Source: an uncultured bacterium (lineage in GTDB: Bacteria > Cyanobacteriota > Vampirovibrionia > Gastranaerophilales > Gastranaerophilaceae). From it: DNA of 64,000 nucleotides. The stretch covers positions 62,001 through 126,000 of the forward strand of contig CASEYP010000029.1 of the NCBI GenBank assembly GCA_949292185.1. The letters run 5' to 3'. A program made the position numbers and the translations under genes. A model generated the notes under the pieces. The model was not told the origin of the DNA, ran no database searches, and worked only from the letters and a program-made list of their open reading frames with translations. Positions 7,556 to 16,029 of this stretch are shown here, in pieces (the first letter of the stretch is position 1; every line of letters begins with the position of its first letter).

Positions 7556-8833
7556 TTATCTATATTTTACAGTCCAGGTTACACCATTATATTGGTAATC
7601 TCTATAAGCACCACCCGTTGTAAATACAACAGAAGATCTGCTAGCCTTAATTCCTTCTCCTGATTGCCATCCACAAGTAGGATTACCGGCAAATACACCT
7701 GTAACACCCAAAAGTGCACATGAAAGCGGACTAGAACAACGAGGATATGTTATCATAAACTCATGTCTTTGATAAGAAGAAGACTCTAAGACGGATTTCA
7801 GCATCATTCCATTCATAGCTCCAACCCTTACGCCATCACAGAATAAATAAATCATTGGCGGTGTAGCTGGTAATTTCTTTATCGTCTTGCCATTTTGTGT
7901 TGCCGTAGAACTGCTACCTTGAATACTAGGAACTTCTGAACATTTTGGAGTTGAAGTTGTAGCATAATTCAACTTACAAGTTGATGGATACATGTCTAAA
8001 CTCAAAAGTATATCACTTGCACATACTGGAATTTGTGATGATACAGAAGGATTTTGACAACATTGATGATCAGGGCCTGTAATTGCACCTTTTTTAGCCT
8101 TATACAAACAACATTCCTTAGAATAATCATCAACACCACAAGGGCTTTCTTCATCACCAACTATATTTTCATGCTTTATTGTTATAACCTCAGCAGGTGA
8201 AGCTCCCGCTATAAGATTTGTTTCAGCATCTGAAAATTCAACCATATCCAATTTTATACGTCTATAATCACGATCTAAAACATTTGGCCCCTTTTTCCCA
8301 TTCATATCAATAATACCCTGAGCCGGCTCTGAACCTATTTGAGGTTTTAAACAAATAGATGCACCAGATTTTAAAATTGCACACGCACCAGAAACTTCCG
8401 GTGCAAATTTAGATCTGGACTTACCAGCGGTACTAATACCTCCTGCATTATAATCATAATATTCCTCAGCAAAAGCATCTTTAGCCTCATTAGTAGAACC
8501 GTCACCCAGATATTTGCTAATATTTAGATATTTTTTTATAAACATACCGGCTGTAGAGTCACTTGAGTACGTGGAACCTGATTTTACCCACATCGTAGTA
8601 GCGCCAAAATTAGCCTTATTTTCTTTTACAGCTAAACTTCTTAATGAATCAGATAAAGTCTGCTGAAGTCTTGCATACTGGTTGTTCATTACCGTCATCT
8701 GATAGTTTGAAATGACCTTTGGCATAACCAATGCTGCGATAACACCTACAATACCAACAGCTATTAACACTTCGGTCAAAGTAAACGCTTTTTTATCACT
8801 TATTCTTCCCAGTATGCCCCTATAAAAATCCAT
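7556..8833 (-). CDS. Large type IV pilin-like (pseudopilin) secreted protein, cysteine-rich
   Basis: 425 residues. A class III signal sequence KKA-FTLTEVLIAVGIVGV (cleavage before Phe, Glu at +5) is followed by one hydrophobic helix. Alanine replaces the usual glycine before the cleavage point. The remaining 380 residues are far larger than in a normal pilin and hold many cysteines (CGVDDYSKECC, CCQNPS, CASD), which suggests disulphide-rich surface exposure. The ATG at 8833 has an AAGGAG site 7 bases upstream; an out-of-frame ATG four bases earlier stops after five codons. It is probably a minor pilin or an adhesin exported by a type IV pilus/type II secretion machine. No other pilus gene lies in this window. 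Confidence 0.82.
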   Translation of the reverse strand: MDFYRGILGRISDKKAFTLTEVLIAVGIVGVIAALVMPKVISNYQMTVMNNQYARLQQTLSDSLRSLAVKENKANFGATTMWVKSGSTYSSDSTAGMFIKKYLNISKYLGDGSTNEAKDAFAEEYYDYNAGGISTAGKSRSKFAPEVSGACAILKSGASICLKPQIGSEPAQGIIDMNGKKGPNVLDRDYRRIKLDMVEFSDAETNLIAGASPAEVITIKHENIVGDEESPCGVDDYSKECCLYKAKKGAITGPDHQCCQNPSVSSQIPVCASDILLSLDMYPSTCKLNYATTSTPKCSEVPSIQGSSSTATQNGKTIKKLPATPPMIYLFCDGVRVGAMNGMMLKSVLESSSYQRHEFMITYPRCSSPLSCALLGVTGVFAGNPTCGWQSGEGIKASRSSVVFTTGGAYRDYQYNGVTWTVKYR

Positions 8834-8968
8834 CCATTAACTCCTTGTATCCTCGTAACCAACATTATATTACTCTTATTATAACAGTATTTCCCATTTT
8901 TTGCAATAACTATAGGCTTTAGTTAAACTTCATCTAATGTATAAACACAAATAGTTGATATGATTATC

Positions 8969-8997
8969 TTGAAATCGTCGAAAAAATATGTTACAAT
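8969..8997 (+). promoter_or_regulatory. Sigma-70-type promoter of the ytxH-DUF948 unit
   Basis: TTGAAA (8969-8974) and TACAAT (8992-8997) are separated by exactly 17 bases. The predicted transcription start is near 9004, giving a leader of about 26 bases to the ATG at 9030. Confidence 0.7.
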
Positions 8998-9029
8998 TAT
9001 GAAGAAATTTAAATATGAGGTTTACAACT

Positions 9030-9362
9030 ATGAGTAAGAACAACAAAGCATTTATGTTTTCAATGGGAATGATTGCCGGTGTCGTAGGCGGTATCATTGC
9101 AGGTGTATTATATGCCCCAAAATCCGGAGAAGAATCAAGAAAAGAGATCCAAGATACTGTATGTGATTTTTACGACAAACACGCTCCTCAAATTGAAGAA
9201 GCAAAAAAACAAGCTATGGAATCTATTGATTTGATGAAATACAAAATGGAAAGACAATTTAGAAAATTAAATAATTCAGTTAAATCTAAAAAAATGCAAA
9301 AGGCAAAAGCTTTAGAAGATTCTGAAAACGGAAACGAAAACGAAAACGAATTTGATTACTAA
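9030..9362 (+). CDS. YtxH-domain membrane protein
   Basis: 110 residues from the ATG at 9030, chosen because a GAGG site lies 9 bases upstream and YtxH proteins begin just before the hydrophobic segment. An upstream ATG at 9015 has no good site. A glycine-rich membrane segment (GMIAGVVGGIIAGVLYAP) ends in the typical APKSGEESRKEI motif. A helical charged region and an Asn/Glu-rich tail (GNENENE) follow. YtxH proteins are small membrane proteins of unclear, often stress-related, function. It is followed by a DUF948 gene, the same pairing as ytxG-ytxH of Bacillus. Confidence 0.85.
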   Translation: MSKNNKAFMFSMGMIAGVVGGIIAGVLYAPKSGEESRKEIQDTVCDFYDKHAPQIEEAKKQAMESIDLMKYKMERQFRKLNNSVKSKKMQKAKALEDSENGNENENEFDY

Positions 9363-9386
9363 AAACAAGATAAGGAATAGAATAAA

Positions 9387-9752
9387 ATGAGTATAGAATT
9401 ATCACAAATAGTCCTAAATAATGGTTTAACATTCCTAGCTCTTACAACTGCTGTATTTTTAATTGTTGTAGGATATTTCCTTGTTAAACTTCTTAGAGAT
9501 TTGTCTGATTTAACCAGAAATACTAATGAGACATCTTTATTATTGAACTCTGAACTTAAACCAGCATTAAAAGAATTGAATGAAACAGTAAAAGCACTTA
9601 ATTCAATAGTTCAAAATACTGATGAAGGTATAGGCAGTGTTAAATTAGGCTTAGAAAATGCCGTTACAAAAACAAAAGCAATATCAGAAAGCCTATTAGG
9701 CGGATTTTTGAAAGGATTTTTAACTGTATTTTCATTAATTAGACGAAAATAA
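9387..9752 (+). CDS. DUF948-type (YtxG-like) membrane protein
   Basis: 121 residues. One N-terminal transmembrane helix (about 12-36) is followed by an amphipathic helix with regular leucine spacing (LSDLTRNTNETSLLLNSEL, ALKELNETVKALNSIVQ), characteristic of DUF948. It lies between two ytxH genes. Function is unknown; adjacency to YtxH proteins suggests a shared membrane-associated role. Confidence 0.75.
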   Translation: MSIELSQIVLNNGLTFLALTTAVFLIVVGYFLVKLLRDLSDLTRNTNETSLLLNSELKPALKELNETVKALNSIVQNTDEGIGSVKLGLENAVTKTKAISESLLGGFLKGFLTVFSLIRRK

Positions 9753-9753
9753 A

Positions 9754-9784
9754 ACTTTTAGGTAATGAAAAATTACATAAAAGT
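9754..9784 (+). other. Intergenic stem-loop between DUF948 and second ytxH
   Basis: ACTTTTA / TAAAAGT and the inner GTAAT / ATTAC form a 12-base-pair stem with one mismatch around a 5-base loop. There is no T run, so it is not a normal terminator. It could slow decay or processing of the upstream mRNA. TATAAT at 9789-9794 could be the -10 box of a separate promoter for the next gene. Confidence 0.45.
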
Positions 9785-9821
9785 ATTTATAATCAAGTCA
9801 TATAAAAAAGGAGAATAAAAT

Positions 9822-10157
9822 ATGTCAGTATCAAGATTTATAGCAGGTTTCGTTGTCGGCGGTGCAATTGGTGCTATCGCAGGTATTTTACTTGCACCAA
9901 AATCAGGCGCAGAAACCAGAAAAATATTAGCAGACACAGCACAAGATATGGCTAAAAGAGCAGATGAAACTGCAAGACAAATTCAAGTAAAAGCTGATGA
10001 TGCTGTTTCTGATCTTCAGAAAAAAGGTGAAGAAATCAAAGAAAAATTACAAGATTTAATCAGTAAACAAAAAGAAGGTAAAGAAGCTAAAGAAGAAAAA
10101 CCTGCTGAAGCTCCGGCTGAAGAAGCTAAACCTGAAAATTCTGAAGAAAACAAATAA
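9822..10157 (+). CDS. YtxH-domain membrane protein with Ala/Glu/Lys-rich tail
   Basis: 111 residues. The glycine-rich membrane segment GFVVGGAIGAIAGILLAPKSGAETRK is the YtxH signature (about residues 8-33). A long helix follows, then a low-complexity tail (EEKPAEAPAEEAKPEN). It is a paralogue of the gene at 9030. A GGAG site precedes the ATG, and a terminator follows. Confidence 0.85.
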   Translation: MSVSRFIAGFVVGGAIGAIAGILLAPKSGAETRKILADTAQDMAKRADETARQIQVKADDAVSDLQKKGEEIKEKLQDLISKQKEGKEAKEEKPAEAPAEEAKPENSEENK

Positions 10158-10176
10158 TTAAATAAATTTATCTAAG

Positions 10177-10204
10177 GAGAGGTCGCGTATGCGGCCTCTT
10201 TTTT
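10177..10204 (+). terminator. Rho-independent terminator of the ytxH cluster
   Basis: AGAGGTCGC / GCGGCCTCT pair (one G-T) around a GTAT loop, followed by T6. Confidence 0.9.
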
Positions 10205-10231
10205 GCATTCTTTGAAATAAAATTTTTAATG

Positions 10232-10246
10232 TATAATGAAACTATG
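10232..10246 (+). promoter_or_regulatory. -10 box placed for a leaderless tatD transcript
   Basis: TATAAT (10232-10237), six bases (GAAACT), then ATG (10244). A start site 7 bases after the -10 box would put +1 on the A of ATG. No Shine-Dalgarno sequence is present. The -35 box is weak (TTGAAA at 10212 has a 14-base spacer). Confidence 0.5.
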
Positions 10247-11026
10247 GATAAACAACCTTACATTATAAATACACATTCCCACGTCAATATGCTAAAAGAT
10301 AATGATATTGACCTTGCAATATCTAATGCCAGAAAAGCCGGAATTATTACAATTGTTCCTTCCACTACAGTTGAAGATATTTTTGAAGTTGATAAATTTA
10401 TCCAAAAATACGACGATATATACGGATATGTTGGAGTGTTCCCTGAAGAAGTTAAAGATTTTACCGACAAAACTCTATCTGATATGGAAACACTTATAAA
10501 AAATAATAAAAAAATCATTGGAATTGGTGAAGTCGGGCTTGATTATTACTGGGATAAGTCGTTTAAAGAACTTCAAAAAGAAGTTTTTATAAAACAGATT
10601 GAATTTGCAAATCAAATGAACTTACCGCTTAATATTCACTCTAGAGAAGCTCATCTTGATACATTGGAAATCCTAAAAAAATATAATAAAAATTCTACAG
10701 CAATTCTCCACTGCTATTCAGGGAGTCTTGAATTTGCTAAAGAATGTATTAAAGAGGGAATTTATATAGCTTTGGGAGGTGTGGTAACTTTTAAAAATGC
10801 ACTTAAGGCAAAAGAAGTTGCTGCAAATATTCCACTAGAATATTTACTGTTAGAAACTGACGATCCTTATTTAGCACCTGTACCGTACAGAGGCAAGGAA
10901 AATCAACCGCTTTATGTAACTTATGTTGCTCAAGCTATTGCAGATTTAAGAAATACCACAGTGGATGAAATCGCAAAATCTACAACAGCTAACGCAGAAA
11001 GGATTTTTAATTTCAATGCAAAATAA
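10244..11026 (+). CDS. tatD: TatD-family metal-dependent hydrolase/DNase
   Basis: 260 residues from the ATG at 10244; the in-frame ATG at 10229 lies inside the presumed promoter. Metal ligands of the family are visible in order: NTHSH, GEVGLDYYW, NIHSREA, LHCYSG and LLETDDPYLAP. TatD proteins are magnesium-dependent 3'-5' exonucleases acting on DNA and RNA. The last 11 bases overlap the tlyA start, so the two genes form an operon. The gene probably has a leaderless mRNA. Confidence 0.93.
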   Translation: MDKQPYIINTHSHVNMLKDNDIDLAISNARKAGIITIVPSTTVEDIFEVDKFIQKYDDIYGYVGVFPEEVKDFTDKTLSDMETLIKNNKKIIGIGEVGLDYYWDKSFKELQKEVFIKQIEFANQMNLPLNIHSREAHLDTLEILKKYNKNSTAILHCYSGSLEFAKECIKEGIYIALGGVVTFKNALKAKEVAANIPLEYLLLETDDPYLAPVPYRGKENQPLYVTYVAQAIADLRNTTVDEIAKSTTANAERIFNFNAK

Positions 11027-11831
11027 AGAACGCCTTGATAAATACCTTACTGACCTTGGTTATTTCGAAACTAAAAGTAAAGCTTCTGCTGCAATTTTGG
11101 CAGGAAACGTCAAAATTAATGATGAATATATTACAAAAGCAGGATATCAAATAAATCTGAATAAAGAATATGACATTCAAGTTAAATCAATGCCTTTTGT
11201 TTCACGTGGAGGTTTTAAGTTAAAAAAAGCTATTGATACTTTTAATCCCGAAATCGAAAATCGTATTTGCTTTGATGCAGGAGCATCTACCGGAGGTTTT
11301 ACAGATTGTTTGCTACAAAACGGGGCTAAATTTGTTTATGCCGTTGATGTCGGATACGGTCAGCTTGATTGGAAAATTCGCTCTGATAAAAGAGTTAAGA
11401 CTATTGAAAAAACTAATTTAAAAATCTGTACACCTCAAGATATTTACTCAGATGATGATACTTGGGCAGATCTTTTAGTTAGTGATCTTTCTTTCATTTC
11501 TCTAACAAGAGTATTACCAAACTTAAAAACCCTCCTAGCTCCGAATTTTCATGAAATGATTTGTCTTATAAAACCTCAATTTGAAGCCGGAAAAGATAAC
11601 GTTGAAAAAGGCGGAGTTGTAAAAGACCCCAAAGTTCATAAAGAAGTAATTGAAAACGTCATAAATTGCGCAACTGATTTAAATTACTCAATCAAAGGAC
11701 TAACTTACTCTTCTATAAAAGGTCCTGCCGGAAACATTGAATACCTTATTTGGCTTTCCACAGAAGATCTGCAAAACAATTATGATATTCAAGAAATTGT
11801 TAATTCAGCTTTCGAAAACTTAAATAATTAA
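11016..11831 (+). CDS. tlyA: TlyA-family rRNA 2'-O-methyltransferase / hemolysin A
   Basis: 271 residues from the ATG at 11016, where the S4 domain starts (ERLDKYLTDLGYFETKSKA). An upstream in-frame ATG at 10965 would extend far into tatD. An S4 RNA-binding domain (about 1-65) is followed by an FtsJ/RrmJ-type methyltransferase with SAM loop DAGASTGGFTDCLL and VSDLSFISL, and KPQFEAG near the end. In mycobacteria TlyA methylates 16S and 23S rRNA; hemolysin activity is a historical label. It overlaps tatD. Confidence 0.92.
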   Translation: MQNKERLDKYLTDLGYFETKSKASAAILAGNVKINDEYITKAGYQINLNKEYDIQVKSMPFVSRGGFKLKKAIDTFNPEIENRICFDAGASTGGFTDCLLQNGAKFVYAVDVGYGQLDWKIRSDKRVKTIEKTNLKICTPQDIYSDDDTWADLLVSDLSFISLTRVLPNLKTLLAPNFHEMICLIKPQFEAGKDNVEKGGVVKDPKVHKEVIENVINCATDLNYSIKGLTYSSIKGPAGNIEYLIWLSTEDLQNNYDIQEIVNSAFENLNN

Positions 11832-11833
11832 TT

Positions 11834-12250
11834 TTAGAATATAGTTTCAGGCTTTTTAGACAAATTCAATTCAATATATTTAAAAATATTTAAGACAATT
11901 CCGGGTTGGAAATAATAATTGTTATCTGCAGGTGTTATTCTAACCATACCTTGATTAGTATTTACGTTAGACACCATTGCCAAGAACTTTTTGTTTACTG
12001 CCGTAAATAAAATATATCCTGACTTTGATTGAATTTCATCTACAGTAAATCTGTTTGCATTTATCGCCGCTAATGTAAGATAAAATAATGAAACGTGATC
12101 TGTATTAAAGACTTTTGTACAATTTTCATAATGAACATTCTGCGCAGTAATAAGTGTACTCAAATTAAAAGTTTCACCAGCAGCATTTACCGGCATTATT
12201 GATAAACATAATACTACCAAAACTATACTTAATTTTATGATTCTTTCCAT
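11834..12250 (-). CDS. Secreted protein of unknown function
   Basis: 138 residues. The signal peptide is IKLSIVLVVLCLSIMPVNA. The mature part is about 114 residues with a single cysteine (NCTKVF) and alternating hydrophobic strands (YILFTAVNKKFLAMVSNV), compatible with a small beta-rich periplasmic domain. The ATG lies inside the last codons of polA (16-base overlap) with an AGGAG site, so it is translationally coupled to polA. No family is recognised. Confidence 0.75.
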   Translation of the reverse strand: MERIIKLSIVLVVLCLSIMPVNAAGETFNLSTLITAQNVHYENCTKVFNTDHVSLFYLTLAAINANRFTVDEIQSKSGYILFTAVNKKFLAMVSNVNTNQGMVRITPADNNYYFQPGIVLNIFKYIELNLSKKPETIF

Positions 12251-15105
12251 GATTCTCCTACATTTATATCAACTAATAATGGAACTTTTAACGGTTGATC
12301 CAATTCCATAGACTTTAATATTAAACTCTTAACTTCTTCTAATTCACTTTTCAAAACTTCGACAACCAGTTCATCGTGAACTTGAATAATTAATTTTGAT
12401 TTTAAATTATTATCTTTTAAAGCTTTTGAAAAATCTATCATTGCAAGTTTAATCAAATCAGAAGCTGAACCTTGCATTGGGTGATTTATGGCAGCACGCT
12501 TTGCAAATTCTCTAATCATAGCATTCGGACTATTTATTTCACTATCTAAATATCTGCGACGGCCAAATATTGTTTCTACATACCCCTGTTCTTCTACTAA
12601 GGTAACCATATCCTGCATATAGGTTTTAATTCTAGGATATGTTTCAAAATACTTATTTATAAATGACTCAGCCTCATCAGGTTTTATGCCTAATGCCTTT
12701 GCTAACCCATATTTGCTCTGGCCATAAACGATTCCAAAATTTACAGCTTTTGATTTATATCTCATATCTTTTGTAACTTCTTCTACAGGAACATCAAAAA
12801 CTTTAGATGCTGTTAGTGTATGAACATCTATCCCTGATTTAAATGCATTTATCAAATTAACATCACCTGACACGTGTGCTAATAATCTTAATTCGATTTG
12901 AGAATAATCAGCTGACATTATAAGTGCATTTTGTCTGTCTTGAGGGACAAAAGCTTGTCGAATTTTGTTTCCTTCTTCTGTTCTTACAGGAATATTTTGT
13001 AAATTGGGATTTGATGAAGACAATCTTCCGGTTGTTGTTACTGTTTGATTGTATGTTGTATGAATTCTTCCATCTTTTGAATCAATTAGGGCAGGTAGCG
13101 CCTCTGTATATGTTGATTTTAATTTTGCATATTTTCTATATTCCAAAATATATTTTGCTATATCATATTCTTGCGCCAAAGTATTTAAAACTTCTGCACT
13201 TGTTGAATTTTTAGACTTGCCACGCTTTTTAGAACTTTTTAATTCCAATTTATCAAATAAAATATATGCAACCTGCTTTGGAGAATTTATATTAAACTCT
13301 TCTCCTGCTAATTCATAAATTTTTTGTCCAACAAATGAAATATTTAAATCAATCTCATTTGTCAATTTATTCAAATAATCAACATCTACACAAACCCCAT
13401 TATATTCCATCTGTGCCAAAACAGCAGCTAATGGGATTTCAATATCAGATAATATTTTATATTCTTTTGGTTCCAAATGTTCTAACCAATATTTTGTCAA
13501 TGCATACAAACTTGCAATTACATCGGCACTATAATCACATATCTCTGTAATTTCTTTATCTGCTATTGTTGATTTTTTGGTATCTGAAACCATTGTCGGC
13601 AATATATGGTCAATTTGTTCCATACATTGAATATCAAATGATGAATTTGCGTTTGAATTTTTTATATAACAAGCTAACATAGTATCAAATATTACGCCTT
13701 GCAAATCGATACCTAATGTTTTTAAAATACAATCTTCAACTTTCACATCGTGTGTTATTTTCTTTATTTGAGGATTTGCTAAAATATCTGATAATTTTCC
13801 TGCTACATAATCTATATCTAATTGTTTTTCAATATTGTGATTTAAAGGAATATAATAAGCCTTCGTCGTTGAATTATTTTGATTAAATTCAAAATGCTCT
13901 TTAAATGAAAAATCATTATTATACCCTAGCCCAATACCATAAACTTTTGAGGTTACAGCATTAGTTACTTCGGCAAACAATCTTATTGCAATAACAGATT
14001 GTTTTGACAATTCATCTATCATTGATTCAAAATCTTCACTATCTGTGATAAGTTTTGAATCGTAATTAAACTGTTCCTTGTTGACTTCTGATTGAACTGC
14101 CTGAGCAAATAATCCTAATTGCCCATTTGAAGAAGAAACTGACTCTTTTTGCTCAAATAAAGGAGTCTCTTCCTCAACTTTTATATCAGAAACTTCTTTA
14201 GAATTCTTATCAAATGATTTTAAAATATATTCGATATTTTTTAAGAAGCTGTAAAATTGCATTCCTCTTAAAAATTCCGTAACATTTGCAATATCAGGAA
14301 CTTCAATTTTAGTCTTGTCAAAATCAAAAGGAACATCAACATCCCTTACGATTGTAGCTAAATACTTACTTAATTTAGCATCTTCAACACCATTTCTTAT
14401 CTTTTCTTGAACGGATTTTCCTGAAATATTATCAACATTTGCAAGTACATTATCAACAGTTTTAAATTCATCCAAAAGTTTAACTGCTGTTTTTTCACCA
14501 ATTCCTCTAATGCCGGGAATATTATCAGATGTATCACCTCTTAGAGCCTTATAATCAATAACTTGATTAGGATAAACACCTAACTTTTGATGAACTTTTT
14601 CCCAATCATATTCAATAAGTTCACCCTTTGACGGGATAATAACTTTTACACATCCATTTTGTTCAATTAACTGAAAAGAATCTTGATCTCCTGTTAATAT
14701 CAAAACTCTATGCCCAAGCTCACAAGCCCTTTTTGAAATTGTACCAATAACATCATCAGCTTCAAAGCCTTCTTTTGTATATATTGGTATATTAAAAGCT
14801 TTTAAGCCTTCATAAATCAATCCCATTTGAATTCGCATAGGATCAGGCATAGCTTCTCTATTTGCCTTATACTCTTCATATTTCTCAGTTCTAAATGTAT
14901 GATGAGAAACATCAAACGCAACACCAATCGCATCAGGTTGCAAATCTTTGTTCTTTAATAAATCAAAAATAGCCTTAAAAAAACCATATACAGCCCAAGT
15001 TGGAGTACCATCTTTTGTCTGCATATTAGTTCTTTCTAACGCATAATACTGTCTAAACGCTAATGCATGACCATCAATTAATATTAAAGTTTTTTGCTCA
15101 CCCAT
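12235..15105 (-). CDS. polA: DNA polymerase I, proofreading domain probably inactive
   Basis: 956 residues. The 5'-3' exonuclease domain is intact (LILIDGHALAFRQYYAL, GFEADDVIG, LTGDQDSFQLI, RGDTSDNIPGIRGIGEKTA). The polymerase domain is intact: motif A (ADYSQIELRLLAH), motif B (KSKAVNFGIVYGQSKYGL) and motif C (QVHDELVVEV). The middle domain is present by length. Where motif I should read DxE it reads VIAIRLFAEVTN, and motif II has KVED, so the 3'-5' exonuclease is probably dead, as in several other phyla. Role: Okazaki fragment maturation and repair. A 138-residue secreted protein gene overlaps its end. Confidence 0.97.
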   Translation of the reverse strand: MGEQKTLILIDGHALAFRQYYALERTNMQTKDGTPTWAVYGFFKAIFDLLKNKDLQPDAIGVAFDVSHHTFRTEKYEEYKANREAMPDPMRIQMGLIYEGLKAFNIPIYTKEGFEADDVIGTISKRACELGHRVLILTGDQDSFQLIEQNGCVKVIIPSKGELIEYDWEKVHQKLGVYPNQVIDYKALRGDTSDNIPGIRGIGEKTAVKLLDEFKTVDNVLANVDNISGKSVQEKIRNGVEDAKLSKYLATIVRDVDVPFDFDKTKIEVPDIANVTEFLRGMQFYSFLKNIEYILKSFDKNSKEVSDIKVEEETPLFEQKESVSSSNGQLGLFAQAVQSEVNKEQFNYDSKLITDSEDFESMIDELSKQSVIAIRLFAEVTNAVTSKVYGIGLGYNNDFSFKEHFEFNQNNSTTKAYYIPLNHNIEKQLDIDYVAGKLSDILANPQIKKITHDVKVEDCILKTLGIDLQGVIFDTMLACYIKNSNANSSFDIQCMEQIDHILPTMVSDTKKSTIADKEITEICDYSADVIASLYALTKYWLEHLEPKEYKILSDIEIPLAAVLAQMEYNGVCVDVDYLNKLTNEIDLNISFVGQKIYELAGEEFNINSPKQVAYILFDKLELKSSKKRGKSKNSTSAEVLNTLAQEYDIAKYILEYRKYAKLKSTYTEALPALIDSKDGRIHTTYNQTVTTTGRLSSSNPNLQNIPVRTEEGNKIRQAFVPQDRQNALIMSADYSQIELRLLAHVSGDVNLINAFKSGIDVHTLTASKVFDVPVEEVTKDMRYKSKAVNFGIVYGQSKYGLAKALGIKPDEAESFINKYFETYPRIKTYMQDMVTLVEEQGYVETIFGRRRYLDSEINSPNAMIREFAKRAAINHPMQGSASDLIKLAMIDFSKALKDNNLKSKLIIQVHDELVVEVLKSELEEVKSLILKSMELDQPLKVPLLVDINVGESWKES

Positions 15106-15173
15106 AACTACTCTTTTCTTAACATAATTTTGGCATAAAAACGTGCTTTTGGCAATTTTAAATTCAAAAGATA

Positions 15174-15201
15174 TTGCATATTAAAAAAGTAGTGATATTA
15201 T
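15174..15201 (+). promoter_or_regulatory. Probable promoter of the DUF4013-like gene
   Basis: TTGCAT (15174-15179) and TATTAT (15196-15201) with a 16-base spacer lie upstream of an AAAAGGAG ribosome site. Confidence 0.5.
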
Positions 15202-15224
15202 AGTATCCAAAAGGAGAATATATT

Positions 15225-15956
15225 ATGGATATTATAAAAGCTTTCACTTACTCATTTAAAGAAAAAAATTGGTACTATAATTTGTTAATTGGAGCAATAA
15301 TAGCTTTTCCATTGTGTATTTCACAATACTTATTCGATTTAGCTGACAAAAATCCTTTTAACTTCCCATATCTTTTGATATCTACGGTTTACTGTATTTG
15401 CACAGCTGTAGTAGGAATATTTCTAAACGGATATTTATGTGCTAACGCTCATTACAGATTAAACCATACAGAAACACCCCATATAAGTTGGAAAAACCTT
15501 GATATAATTATAATCTCAGGTCTAAAAGCTTTATTTGCAAATATTATTTATAAAATTCCGCTTATTATAATCTTATTTATAGGATTTATTGCTACACTAT
15601 TTGCAATGTTTGATGTTTTTAACAACGATCCTAGTGACGTATTTTATAATACTCTAAATATAATCAGCGCCCTGTCTTATCTTATTGAAGTATTTATTAT
15701 ACCTTCCTTTATCGTAGATTTAAAACTACACTCCCTATTTAACTTTAGAAGAATAGGAACTCTTATAAAAAATAATCCTACAGGTTTTCTAATTTTACTT
15801 ATTACATCTTTATTATTAACAGGAGCATACACACTATTAAACAAATATTTTAGACTAACTCCTGAAATCTGGGTATTTATAAATTCATTTTTAACATTCT
15901 ACATAATAACAGTAAAAAGTGATTTATTTACACAATTTGTTAGTGATGAAAATTAA
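15225..15956 (+). CDS. DUF4013-like polytopic membrane protein
   Basis: 243 residues with about six hydrophobic segments. The opening DIIKAFTYSFKEKNWYYNLLIGAI resembles the DUF4013 entry motif (a basic/aromatic segment, then W, then a long membrane helix). The pattern NGYLCANAHYRLN after the second helix also fits. No catalytic motif is seen; the role is unknown. It stands alone, convergent to clpX, and shares a terminator with it. Confidence 0.65.
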   Translation: MDIIKAFTYSFKEKNWYYNLLIGAIIAFPLCISQYLFDLADKNPFNFPYLLISTVYCICTAVVGIFLNGYLCANAHYRLNHTETPHISWKNLDIIIISGLKALFANIIYKIPLIIILFIGFIATLFAMFDVFNNDPSDVFYNTLNIISALSYLIEVFIIPSFIVDLKLHSLFNFRRIGTLIKNNPTGFLILLITSLLLTGAYTLLNKYFRLTPEIWVFINSFLTFYIITVKSDLFTQFVSDEN

Positions 15957-15975
15957 AAAATCTAACTATACATAA

Positions 15976-16010
15976 AAAAATAAGCCCTTTAATAAAGGGC
16001 TTATTTTTTT
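15976..16010. terminator. Bidirectional terminator between DUF4013-like gene and clpX
   Basis: The stem AATAAGCCCTTT / AAAGGGCTTATT has a 3- to 4-base loop, with A7 before and T7 after. It can end transcription in both directions. Confidence 0.92.
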
Positions 16011-16029
16011 ATTCAACATTTATCTAAGA

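Noticed and set aside
9015-9029. Upstream ATG as ytxH start
   Set aside because: It would leave an 11-base leader with no good ribosome site; the ATG at 9030 has GAGG at normal spacing.
12924-13550. Two hydrophobic/His-rich plus-strand ORFs opposite polA
   Set aside because: They are antisense shadows of the polymerase coding sequence with biased composition.
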